In this document: piece by piece, positions 26,693 to 37,718 of the stretch | Layout: every line of letters begins with the position of its first letter | Numbering within the stretch: position 1 is the first letter of the stretch | Assembly (NCBI GenBank): GCA_012295275.1 | Contig: CM022671.1 | Span: 20,338,822-20,402,821 of the forward strand | DNA length: 64,000 nucleotides | Direction of reading: 5' to 3' | From: Chrysomallon squamiferum | Lineage: Eukaryota > Mollusca > Gastropoda > Neomphalida > Peltospiridae | Program-made: the position numbers and the translations under genes | Notes under the pieces: model-generated | Database searches by the model: none | What the model was told of the DNA's origin: nothing | What the model saw: the letters and a program-made list of their open reading frames with translations, nothing else

Positions 26693-27949
26693 ATGTCAGG
26701 AGCTATAAACAAAACCTGTAAGGTGGTATTACTATCTGGCAACAGAAGTGAGACATTTAATGGAACTGAGGATGATCTTACTGCACAGCTAAACATCATC
26801 AATGACGAAAAGGCAGTGCATTACATACCAGTTATGGTATGGGTTGTTTTGTTGATGTTTATCGGCCTTGTTGGGAACTCTTTAGTCATTTACGTTTACC
26901 GCCGCAGATTCAAAAAAACTTCATCCAATTATTTCATTCTGACTATGGCTCTGTTCGATCTTTTAGCGTGTATTGTAGGACTGCCTACAGAACTGTACGA
27001 TCTGAGATATCCTTACACGTTCTACAGCCCTGTCGGTTGCAAAATATTTAGATTTACAGAGACTTTTGTTATCTACGGATCGACAATAGTTTTAGTGGAA
27101 ATTGCTTTTGACAGATTCTTCAAAATTTGTCGTCCTTTAAAGTTTATCAGTTTATTCAAAATCAAAGTATCATGCATTCTTGCAGCCGTACTAGCTCTCA
27201 TATTATCTATTCCATCTTCGATATTGTACGGAATCACTCGATCAGAAACTCGAATCGAGGGTCTGTGTACGTACGACTGTTCCATTGAAGACAAATATGT
27301 GAAGACGACTTTTCAAAAATTCTATTACTTCACTTTATTGATCGTATTCGCTTTCACATTATTCACATTAACAGTCATGTACATCAGAATTTGGCTGGAA
27401 ATTAGATGTCGCAAACAAATGTTAATTAGTGATCAAATCAACTCAAGCAAAGATACCTCAAATGGGAGGGGGAAAATGAAGTCAAGATTTTTACCCAGTT
27501 TCAGTGACGGTGACGATGAATACAGTAACAATGTTAGCAGCACCAACGGCGATCAAAGCAGACGATCGAGAATAGAGAGTATGGCATCACAAGCATCAAA
27601 TGTAAAAGTCAGCCGCACGACCGTCATGTTGTTCGCCGTCTCAGTAGCGTTTGTTGTTAGTTATCTCCCTTCAATCGTTGTTATGGTGCTTCGATCGTGT
27701 ATTAAAGATTTGGAAAAAAACCAAACGGTGGCTGCAGACGTGGCCAGCAAGCTCTTCTCAAAGTTTTACTTCATAAACAATGCTAGCAATCCGCTCATAT
27801 ATAGTTTTCTCAACATAAACTTCAGAAACCAAGCTAAATGTACGCTTCAAAAGATTATCTGTTTCGACAGACGCAGAAAGTATCGTCGTACACACAAATC
27901 TGATTCGGACAGAAGTACGAAAAAGGAAATTATAGTTCTAGATGGGTAA
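26693..27949 (+). CDS. Class A (rhodopsin-like) G protein-coupled receptor, 418 aa, single coding exon
   Basis: Seven hydrophobic segments span about 45-68, 79-100, 117-139, 157-178, 209-233, 309-333 and 352-372. The N-terminus carries three N-glycosylation sequons (NKT, NRS, NGT). Class A landmarks seen: Asn62 of GNSLV in TM1, Asp89 in TM2, Cys116 before TM3 with Cys192 or Cys196 in loop 2, Asp140-Arg141-Phe142 in place of DRY, Tyr230 in TM5 and NPLIY (366-370) in TM7. A basic helix 8 with Cys383 and Cys390 could be palmitoylated. Departures: no Trp in TM4, no Pro in TM5, and SYLP (323-326) where CWxP is usual in TM6. The third loop is Ser/Asn/Asp-rich. The fold resembles peptide receptors, but I cannot name a ligand. 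The start is the first ATG after a splice acceptor ending at 26689. Confidence 0.9.
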   Translation: MSGAINKTCKVVLLSGNRSETFNGTEDDLTAQLNIINDEKAVHYIPVMVWVVLLMFIGLVGNSLVIYVYRRRFKKTSSNYFILTMALFDLLACIVGLPTELYDLRYPYTFYSPVGCKIFRFTETFVIYGSTIVLVEIAFDRFFKICRPLKFISLFKIKVSCILAAVLALILSIPSSILYGITRSETRIEGLCTYDCSIEDKYVKTTFQKFYYFTLLIVFAFTLFTLTVMYIRIWLEIRCRKQMLISDQINSSKDTSNGRGKMKSRFLPSFSDGDDEYSNNVSSTNGDQSRRSRIESMASQASNVKVSRTTVMLFAVSVAFVVSYLPSIVVMVLRSCIKDLEKNQTVAADVASKLFSKFYFINNASNPLIYSFLNINFRNQAKCTLQKIICFDRRRKYRRTHKSDSDRSTKKEIIVLDG

Positions 27950-29136
27950 TAACAAATACAAAGGTTTATTTATTTATTTTTATTATTATTATTTTTTTAA
28001 CAAGATTAATATCTTTACATTTAAAAGAAAAATAATAATACTTAAAACGTTGGATAAAATAAGAACAGAAACCTTTTAAAAAAAAAAAATTTAATTCATT
28101 TATTTTTTTTTTTTTAATTTTATGATAATGACGTGCTTTTTACATATTTCCCATCTCATTTAGTTAAGCATGAAACATGTATGGTTTATAACAACAGTTT
28201 TCATGTATTTATTGCATAAAATACAGGTGCAGTGTACTGACAAAAAATTATCTTACCATGCTGGAACAAAACGGGAAACGTTAACTTCATTGACGTTAGT
28301 GACTAATTTTCTCTAACAATACATCAAATTGTTGAATCATGATTTTAGTGAAAAGGTGTTTGTTTTTTTGTTTGTCTATTGTTGAGAGAGAGTGGGTGTG
28401 TATACATAATATACGTATGTTTTTATTAAAAACAATGTACTTTAATTAAGTTAAATTAAAAATATATATTATTTATCCGTGTTTCATTTATGCTTCCTAG
28501 AAATCCTAACAAACAGTTTGATATTTCGTTTCAACCAACTATATAGATAACATTCCACAAACTTCGATCATTCTTTTGCTGAAGTTACGTATGACGTTAG
28601 TTCCCACTTCCCTTGAATACTTACTATTTGGTTCAATTCATGTATGTATTTATTTATTTGTTTATTTTTTAATCGTTGTTCATATTTACGAAATCATACT
28701 AACTGTTCCAAAAATGACTGTAATTCAATTCTTTTCTCTACCCGAAGATAAATGTATAGTTAATTCGGTCAAAGATGAATTAATAGCGTAAATAATGACG
28801 ATTTCCTTTTGTCGGTAACAAGTTTCCTCCAGAGAGAAACTTCATCCGCTGCAGATGGATTTTCACAGTACCGTTACTCATCGTTTTGAATTCTAATCAT
28901 TAGTAGTATAGGCTCCAACAGTGATTTCGCAACTGACATAAATATGTCTAGACTGCAACACGTCACTGAAAGTTCATTTGCCTTTACTGTCCAGTCCCGT
29001 TTTTTGGTGGGCACATTTTTGGATTTTGCAGATTTAAGGTTTAACCTGAATAGAAATTATCATTATTATTAGTAGTATTTTGTTGTTACATTATTTTTTG
29101 TCATTTTTTTTTTTTTATTATTATTATTTTATTTAC

Positions 29137-29176
<40 letters not shown>

Positions 29177-30708
29177 TATTATTATTTTTTTTTTTAAGTT
29201 GTCACAAATTTCTATTAATGTAATCAAATCATAATAAAAGACTCCCTCAAAATTTTTATTTATCCTCCATACATCCCCACGACCTTATAATGAATTGTCA
29301 TATTTACTGCATAAAGTCAAATCATAATTTTGAAAATTAGAAATGTGTACATACCACCAACAGCATGCTCTGGAGTACACATAAATAATACAGAAAATCT
29401 TTATGATCCTTATACACGATAAATCTTCCTTCCATGTGTATTTTCATATGTATGTACGTATGTGTGTATATGTAAGTATATAGGTACCTGCCTATGTGTT
29501 TATGTGTATTATACAATTTTATCTTCTTCATTTTTATTAATCTCCCCTTTTTATTATATTTTTTTTCATTAAAGTAAATCAAAAATAGAGTTGTCACAGC
29601 TACTGATTGATTTTTTTTTTAATCAATATAAATTGTATGAAATGATTATGATGTTTATTGTTATTGTTATTGTTATATCAGTTAGATGAACTGATGTTTG
29701 GTTTATCAATTTCATGTCTGTTACTTACCGGATGTTGATGATGATGTAATGTTTTTTTTATGTTTTGTTTTATTGTTGTTGTTGTTTCGTTCGTTTGTTA
29801 TTGTTTTTGGGGGTTGTGTTGGTGTTTTTTGGTTTTTTTTTTAAAGTGTTTGCATTTTCTTATTATTTCTATATGCGCCGAAAATAGAAAAAAAAATAAA
29901 AAGGGAAAAGAAAAAAGAAAGAACAGCAAGAGGTGGTTTGATAGGAAATATTAAAATTATTGTTAAATTACTCTAGAGTAACTTATTTTGAAACCAGTTT
30001 GTCATGCTGTCAATAAATAAATAAATAAATAAATAAATAATAGTGGCAGAAAAATAGTAGTAGTAGTAGTGGTGAATGATAAAAACCGATGATAGTGCTA
30101 AATAATATAGCTTTATCTCATTCCAGATATTCTATTAATTTTAACAGCTCATTAAATGCCATATCTGCAAATACTTCTACCTCATTTTGTCCGTATTGTT
30201 TTAATGTTAACTGTTTGGGCATGTTTTAGGTCTTGTTTGCACAATATATGCAACACTCTGAATCAATATACTTTAATAATTTCAACTGCCCGAGGACATA
30301 CAAGAAGGCCAAAATGAAAAAAAAAAATATATATTTATATATATTTTTATTAATAAACTTTTGAAGCAAACGTCGGCTGTTTTTATTCAGCCTTCGATTA
30401 CGATATTAGTTCAGTTCGTTTATACATCCGACTGGGTCATATTTTATTATTAAGTTTTAGTATTGATTTGATCAGAAAGCTTAAATTATATGTTACAAAG
30501 CGTGATACTAGAATATATATTCCCTAAAAACAAATTTTAAAGGGGGAAAAGCAGTATCTGCGGTGTAGACATGTGTCATTAAATTTAAAATTTAGATTTT
30601 GATTTCTTTAATATTTTCAGTAAAATTGCTCGTTTTTTAATACAAAATTTAAATTTATAGTACTCATTAATTTATTTATTTTGTCGTTTTTGTTTTGTTT
30701 TATTTAAC

Positions 30709-30712
<4 letters not shown>

Positions 30713-30765
<53 letters not shown>
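30713..30765. repeat. (TTA)n microsatellite
   Basis: Pure TTA run of about 53 bp, intergenic. Confidence 0.95.
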
Positions 30766-30766
<1 letters not shown>

Positions 30767-31417
30767 GCACATATTTGTAACCTTATTAAGTTTATCATTG
30801 TATATCGGAACATTCTATAAATTTGCCGCTTAATCACTGTCGGAGTAAAACTCACTTTCATCTTGATTATCATCCAGAAATACCGATGCATGTTTAAATA
30901 TCGATAAACGGTAATATTCGTTTTGAAAATGATGAAGTTGTGAAACAAAAAAGTCAGCTAAGAGCATTCTTTTCACGTGATATTTTTTTTTTTTTTTTTT
31001 TTTTATTTTTTTAATTATTATTATTATTATTATTATTTTACAAACCACGTATTAATACAGTATACTAGTTATAATTTATCACATTTATTTAAAGGTTCAC
31101 AAGGCATGTCAATAATGCATTTTTGGTTGTATTTATGAACTCTTTATCCATTTCATAAACCATCATGTAGAAAACAAACAGCTTAATAAACGGGTCAGTA
31201 CTGTGTTAAAAATCCATAATCAAAATGGACATATAATTATGTGTATTGTATATACACGTACGTAAATGGGATGTCCGAGTTCTGAAAGCAGAAAATGGGG
31301 TTACTGCTTATGTGCCATCTCCTCTTATTCAAACTATATTTGCTAATCTCTGTATCGAATTAGTAAATAAATCGTCATTTGTTATGGGGTGCATATGTCT
31401 GATTTAATCAAAAAATT

Positions 31418-31418
<1 letters not shown>

Positions 31419-31505
<87 letters not shown>
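31419..31505. repeat. (GT)n(GA)n compound microsatellite
   Basis: A GT run passes directly into a GA run of about 68 bp. On the minus strand it reads (Leu-Ser)n and (Thr-His)n, which is simple sequence. Confidence 0.95.
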
Positions 31506-31507
<2 letters not shown>

Positions 31508-31770
31508 ATACTTTAGAGTAATTATACTTTTTGTTGTCAGCATTATTATTTTTAATTTCTGTGTTTGTATTGAATATGTTTCGTTGTTGTGTAATAAATA
31601 TAAATGTGCAAAAACAATTCTTCTTGTTGTTTTTTTTAAATGTCATTATAAATTATGATGGAATTTACCTCTGTAAACAGATAGATGTATTTAAAATAAA
31701 AAAGGTTCATAATAAAAAAAAAAAAAAAAAAAAACCATTCTGTGATGTTTCCATGAAAATTCTGAAACTA

Positions 31771-32108
31771 CAGGTACCGGTCCAATTATCCGGCGTCCTG
31801 AAATACGGAAAGATCAGAAAACCGGAAGTTTTTTGCCGACGCTGTTTTCATAGTTTGCGCGCGCAGGTGTTGTCATCATCAGATCGGAACTACTCTTTCA
31901 AGCCGCTTGGCGTTCATTCACTCGCCGCATTGTTTACGTGTCGAGTCGCCACAGTTGTGTATCGTCAATTTTCTTTATGTTTTTAATTTTAAAATGTTTA
32001 TGCCTAACTATTTACGTATTTAGATGCCTTGGTACACGAAAACCGGAAAATCCAGAAATCCGGAATGCCTCAGGCCCCCAGGAGTCCGGATAATTGGTCC
32101 GGTACCTG
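31771..32108. mobile_element. Pogo/Tigger-type MITE, 338 bp, flanked by TA
   Basis: The terminal inverted repeats begin CAGGTACCGG on both ends and match at 27 of 30 positions; similarity continues further in at lower identity. The element is bordered by TA at 31769-31770 and at 32109-32110, the target duplication expected of the Tc1/mariner superfamily. CAG-starting termini are typical of its pogo/Tigger branch. The interior is noticeably more GC-rich than its surroundings and has no transposase domain, so it would depend on a transposase elsewhere. Confidence 0.8.
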
Positions 32109-32561
32109 TATAATATTACTATTTCAATAAATATTTCTAATGTTTTCTTTGACATACTGATTAGAACGAAATTTTAATATATAAAATATTACACGGCAAA
32201 GCCAAAAGCCGGTGTAAAATTCAAATTGTAGATAGCTGGCTCCATTTAATGACTTTTCTTTAATCAACCTTTCTAGCTGTCATCTGCTCTTTGTTTACAT
32301 ACTTCCACCGACATTCGATAATTGCTCATTTGAAAGGTAATTTCGACGAAGCTGTTTAATTTGATTTGAAATAATAACTTAATACAGTGTGTGCGTGATA
32401 ATTTCAAATAATGCAATACGTTAGCCTTTCTTAAAGAACGAATACATTAGTGTGTTTTATTAATAAAATAAAGTAGTAGAAAGTAAATAAATGAAGAAAG
32501 AAAGAAAAGTTAAAGAAAACAGAACAAGAAAAAAGTATCGGATTTTGTGTTCGCTGCACAC

Positions 32562-33305
32562 TAGGGTTTGCAAATTACCGATAATATCAATACCGGTAAA
32601 TTACCGACAGATATTCTCAATACCGGTTTTCACCGGTTTTAGTTAATTTGTGCATAGGAAAAAGTACTTACGGGGCTTTTGTGGACTGTTTTCTCTTACA
32701 CATACTCATTTTCAATATTATCTGACACTCTCCTGACACCATTATTCATTATCCTCCTTTTCCTACCTGTCTTCAGAAAAAAATCGTGAAATGAATGTTT
32801 AAAGAACTTAAAATGGGTATAAAAGGTATATAAGAAAAATACATGCAATACAAAACCAAGAAGAAATGTGGATGCGAATTTTATAAAAAGGAAACAAAGA
32901 AAATGCGATTCACATGTTTTGCAACTTTTGAAAAGTTCTGATTCATTCCTCGTTACTCGAGAAGTATGACTTTAAAAAACACAAAACATCTAGTGTCTTG
33001 GGCGACAAACGAGAAGCAGGAGCCAATCCCTTATCACTAGTTGCCAAAATTATTTAGGATGGCACACATGCCAGCAATCGAAGAGGTAAACGCGGAACAT
33101 TAAAGAGACGAGCATCGAACTCGCATCTGAAGGCATGATCACAACAACCGAGTAACTAACATAATCTTATGTTAACAACTAACATATCTCTCAACATAAA
33201 TCGTTAAAATTTAGAAAACCGGTATTGATGCTTTGGTAACGGTGTTACCCATCAATTACTGAAACCGGTATTTACCGGTATTTAAATACCGGTTTTCGAA
33301 CCCTA
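32562..33305. mobile_element. Internally deleted hAT-type transposon with 8-bp target duplication
   Basis: The ends are short inverted repeats: TAGGGTTTGC at the left, and TAGGGTTCGA when the right end is inverted. The flanks CTGCACAC (32554-32561) and TTGCACAC (33306-33313) match at 7 of 8 positions, as expected for hAT insertion. Both subterminal regions hold repeated ACCGGTA/TACCGGT words, probable transposase binding sites. The 744-bp interior contains no intact open frame and no recognisable RNase-H-like core. Confidence 0.8.
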
Positions 33306-33334
33306 TTGCACACCCAGTCGGCCTACAGTCTTAC

Positions 33335-33640
33335 ATAGATATCTACTGGCATACATACATGGATGCAAACACATGCATACTGATCCTGTCCCGGAACCCA
33401 TCCCTGGCGATCCCAGAGATCGGATCCGTGATAGGCGTGCCCGAACCTTGAATTGGACGTGGGCACGTAAAAAGAGTTCTCCATACCACACATGCATACA
33501 GATAGACATACGGACTTGGGTATATTTCAACGTACGTACATACATACATACAAATGTACATACATACACACATACATGAATGCATTTACATATATACGTA
33601 TGTACATACATGCGCACACCCATCAATGTACCTACACGCC
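33335..33640. repeat. Interrupted (ACAT)n microsatellite
   Basis: ACAT/CATA tetranucleotides interrupted at about 33380-33480 by non-repetitive sequence containing GATCCTGTCCC and GGATCCGTG. It abuts the right end of the hAT element. Confidence 0.8.
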
Positions 33641-33904
33641 ATACACACACGCACATGTTCATCCGACCACATTCATATATATATATGCGTACGTGATTGT
33701 GAACTTTACTAGTATTGTATCATTTGCTTGTCTATTCATAATACAGATACATACACATGATTCAACCAAATATTGAAAAGCTGCGTTTCTGCTAATCTTT
33801 TATACACAAAAATAAATGGAGGTGAGAGTAAAGTGTAAGAAATAATATGTTATTTTGGGAAAATCTGAAATAGCGTCACGGAAACTAAAATAAAACGCGC
33901 ATAT

Positions 33905-33977
33905 TAAAAAACAGTCGGTTTTCTGGAATTTTCGGATTTCTGGAAGCTGGATAAAATTAAGGGTTCATTACCTGAAC
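33905..33977 (-). mobile_element. Possible solo end of a pogo/Tigger-type element
   Basis: Read on the minus strand from 33975 the segment begins CAGGTAATGAACCC and then has TTTTATCCAG and CCAGAAATCCG words like those in the MITE at 31771-32108. No matching opposite end was found nearby, so it may be a truncated copy. Confidence 0.35.
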
Positions 33978-34221
33978 GACACATAATGATATAAGGTAAC
34001 TTAAAATACACATCACTTAATTCTATTATTCAAAATTCTGCATAAACAATTTTTATCTGAAAATGTACAAAATGTAACAGGCTATACAACGTACTATGCC
34101 TTATGGTGTGAAATTATTAATGATTATACATACATACACGATAAACGCAAAGTGATAAACATAATTTGAATATTTTCTTTTTTTAGCAACCCATGGGAGA
34201 TTACTCTCTTAAGATATGGTA

Positions 34222-34229
34222 TCACGTGA
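34222..34229. promoter_or_regulatory. CLEAR-like E-box (TCACGTGA) upstream of sortilin
   Basis: The palindrome TCACGTGA lies 15 nt before the sortilin ATG. It equals the core of the CLEAR/MiT-TFE site (GTCACGTGAC) known upstream of lysosomal genes in vertebrates. Whether the transcription start is near here is unknown, and a single 8-bp match can occur by chance. Confidence 0.3.
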
Positions 34230-34244
34230 GATCACAGTTTGAAG

Positions 34245-37200
34245 ATGGAGGATAGTAGACGAATTTGTTCATATTCAATACCACGTTTTGTTTTATTCGT
34301 CAGTATTGTTGTTGTATCTGTTGAATCTGTCACTGAACATCATCATGTTGCACAGTTTTCGATTAAAGCAAACAGTCAATTAGACGCATTATCGTCACTC
34401 CCTGATATGGCAGTTAAATCACGTCAAAAACGGGATTTGAAGGACAAGTGCAAAATTCAGGAAGAGAAACACCTGAAAGATATGAGAAATGGAACGCGTT
34501 ATGAAACAAAGGTGATATAATTTGGAAACATAATCTGTAAAATTTCTCTATTAAAAAACAAAACAGACCATACACACAAATAATCATTAAGATGATGAAC
34601 ATCATAAAATGTATAAACATAAATACTGACAATAAAATTGTTATTAGTTAATTGGTAATAAATTGATTCTTATCATTCCATCAAAATATATTATTATTAA
34701 ATAATAACTATAATATAAAACTTTATATATGTTCACATGATTTCAAATCTGAATGTGTTTGTTCATTCTCTTGCTTCTGTCTCATGTCATTCTGAAACTG
34801 AAATAACCAGGAACTGAAAATCAGACTTACAATAGTCTGAAACTGAAATAACCAGGAACTGAAAATCTGACTTATAATTTGTACTGTCAGTTTCAAACTA
34901 ATTAATTTTGTATAATTTGGAACTGTTGTTGTTGGTGTTGATGAACATTATTTTTAGATTAACAAGTAATTTTTTTTTATTTAGTTTATTTTTTTTTTTT
35001 TTCAGCATACCTTTGCCAATGAAACTCATTACAATTTGGCATTAGCTTGGGCTAGTGACAATGATAAAGGGGTATGTATTAATATTTTTATTTAATGATG
35101 CATCTAGTGGATGTAGCTATCACAGTATGTGTAAAAATGCTGAGTATAACATGTGAATAACACAGTTTTAAAATGATGGATTACTCAACAGTTCAGAAAA
35201 CAACTGATTAATATCCTGGAGTAAATAAAGAACATGTCATCTTCATTTCATGCAGAAATAAATATCTAGTACTAAAAAAAATACATAACAACTTAGACCT
35301 GTGTTTGCACATTGCAAACTAAAACTATTAGTTCTTATTACAAACATAAAACAAAAGTTTAAAAATTGCTGACATACTGTGTGTAAAACTTTAAGAGCCT
35401 TTATTAGTTATGATATAATGACTTCACAACAGACTGGTTTTTTTGGTGTGTTTTTTGAAGAGCTGTATTTAATAATGTCAGAGGAATCTAATAAAATTAA
35501 AGGTTTAAGCCTTATTTAAATTAACTCAAAATCTTTGGAGTGTTTCTCTTCTTTTTTGTTCTCTCCTCAGCTGGGTTTTTTTCAGATATCCATATAGGTC
35601 AGCAACTGATAGTATCCTTTGATTTAACCAAAGTTTCATAACTACTTAATGACAGAATGAAGCAAAATTTATATGTATTAGGTCTTTGTTATATTATCCA
35701 GAATATACTGAATTATATTAACGACATTTGATTATAAAAAATTTATTTTTATTTTATAAAAATGTAAGCAGTTTCAAACAATAATTTGTATGAAAGATTG
35801 AGGCAATTTTATTAAATATACTGAATAAAGCGTTTTCCATTTCACATAATTCTTGTCACATCAAATATAGCAGGTTCAGAATAACAATGTTGTCATGTTG
35901 TCAGATGACAATAGAATATCTAAAGTGCAATAAGACAGCTGAAAATGATACATCTAATGGGTTGAGCAACTTAGCAAAACGATGGCAATGTGTCTCAGAC
36001 ATTACAGGAAAAATAATAAATCCCAGCAATTATTCAAGAACAACTTTAAACCTTTCTGTGAATTTATTCTGATGATTGTAATTAATTGTAAAGAAAAGAG
36101 AGTTTCTTCATGATTATTGGAAAATTGGGACTTTTAAATTTACAGAAAGTTGATGAGCAATATAATTGTATATGATTTTCTACTAATCTTTCATCATAAG
36201 ACAGGGATCAGAATTTCTAGTACAACAAATTGAAATAGTTTTTTTTTCACTACTATATTAAATTGTACATGACATAATATTCAGAATTAAGATGTAGATG
36301 ACAATAAAAAGATTAATAAAATTTGCATAGAATAGAAGTCCACTCTGAGAACAGCATTTTTTTTTTAATTTATAAAATTAGTTTTTGTAAAATTATCAGT
36401 ATAGATGTTATTATCAAAATTATATATATACATGTGTACATATATGACAATTACTATTTTTATATAGGCAGAAAAAATGACATTTACAGACTATGTATTG
36501 TTACAAATATAGACAAACAGCAGATTCAGTTGGCCAATGTGTGTGTATATGTGTGTCTGTGTGTGTGTGTGTGCATGGGTGTGTGTACTATTCAGTATGT
36601 GCATCCATATCTGAATACAGCTAGACTGTCACTATATTGATGAATGTTAACTCGAGTAAATTCAGTAACCAGATTTAAAGTGTAGGTTTTATTGATGACA
36701 GTTAAATTTGTATATTTAATATATAACAGAATTCAGAGTTAAAATGCACACAGTTTCTGAAATCAGAGGTTTATCAGTATGTTATTATTTTATTTTAATA
36801 TGTTAATATATGTATGTATGTGTGTATGTGTGTAAATACATACATTCATGCAGTTATATATATAAAATAAATGTGTGTATGGCAGTCAGATGTAATTATT
36901 TTAAATGTGTTATAATACCACAAAATAAAACCAGTAAATAATTTGAAGACTTTTTAAAAATAAATACATTTATTTTTTTAATAAAATTATTATTATTATT
37001 ATGATTTTCTTTTTTTTTTTTTCTCTCACTCTCATTCTGGTCCAGATATTTTATCATGATACTTTACAAACAGCAGTCATTTGTTAGATCAATATTATGC
37101 AGCTGTTGTTTTTCATTTAACATTTTGTATTAGATACAGACTTACATATCCTGAATATCATATCTATTATTTCAAATAGTCTACTTCTGTGTAGTTTATT

Positions 37201-37647
37201 TTAAGCTAGCTGGGAAAATATACATAATTATACAGGCAATTATGTTTGTTAGAGCACATAATAGCATCAATGGATTTTTCTTATATACTTTGTTATTATT
37301 ATTATTATTATTATTACTATTGGGGTTTTCTTCCATTAAAAATTATTATTAAATTTTAAGTGTTATTATTATTTCAGTTTAGAAATAACCATTTTAAGCA
37401 GTCAGATATAGCAACAAGTTGCAATTCTTAAGAGTAGTGCATGTAATTTATATTATACCTTATTTAACTTTGTATGTATTTTTACCATTACTAATTCCTC
37501 AAGAACCCCCTGACTTTGCCAGACAGAATCTTTTATTTCATAATACATGTGTTTATTCTACAGTATCTGAACCACTGTTGAAAAAGCATTCTGAGTTGTT
37601 ATTACTATTATTATTATTTGGCATTAGTAACTGAATTAGAAGTCTCT

Positions 37648-37718
<71 letters not shown>

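Larger units (their letters stand above)
27950..34244. other. Intergenic region between the GPCR and sortilin genes
   Basis: GPCR 3' UTR is presumably at the left end. The rest is AT-rich sequence with TTA arrays (29131-29177, 30713-30765), poly(T) and poly(A) runs and three DNA-transposon sequences listed separately. No gene is supported. Frames of 60-150 codons here are low-complexity or lie inside transposon ends. Confidence 0.6.

Noticed and set aside
31531-31986. 151-codon frame on the plus strand
   Set aside because: Its C-terminal half is the translated interior and left end of the MITE at 31771-32108, and the rest is AT-rich sequence with a poly(A) run.
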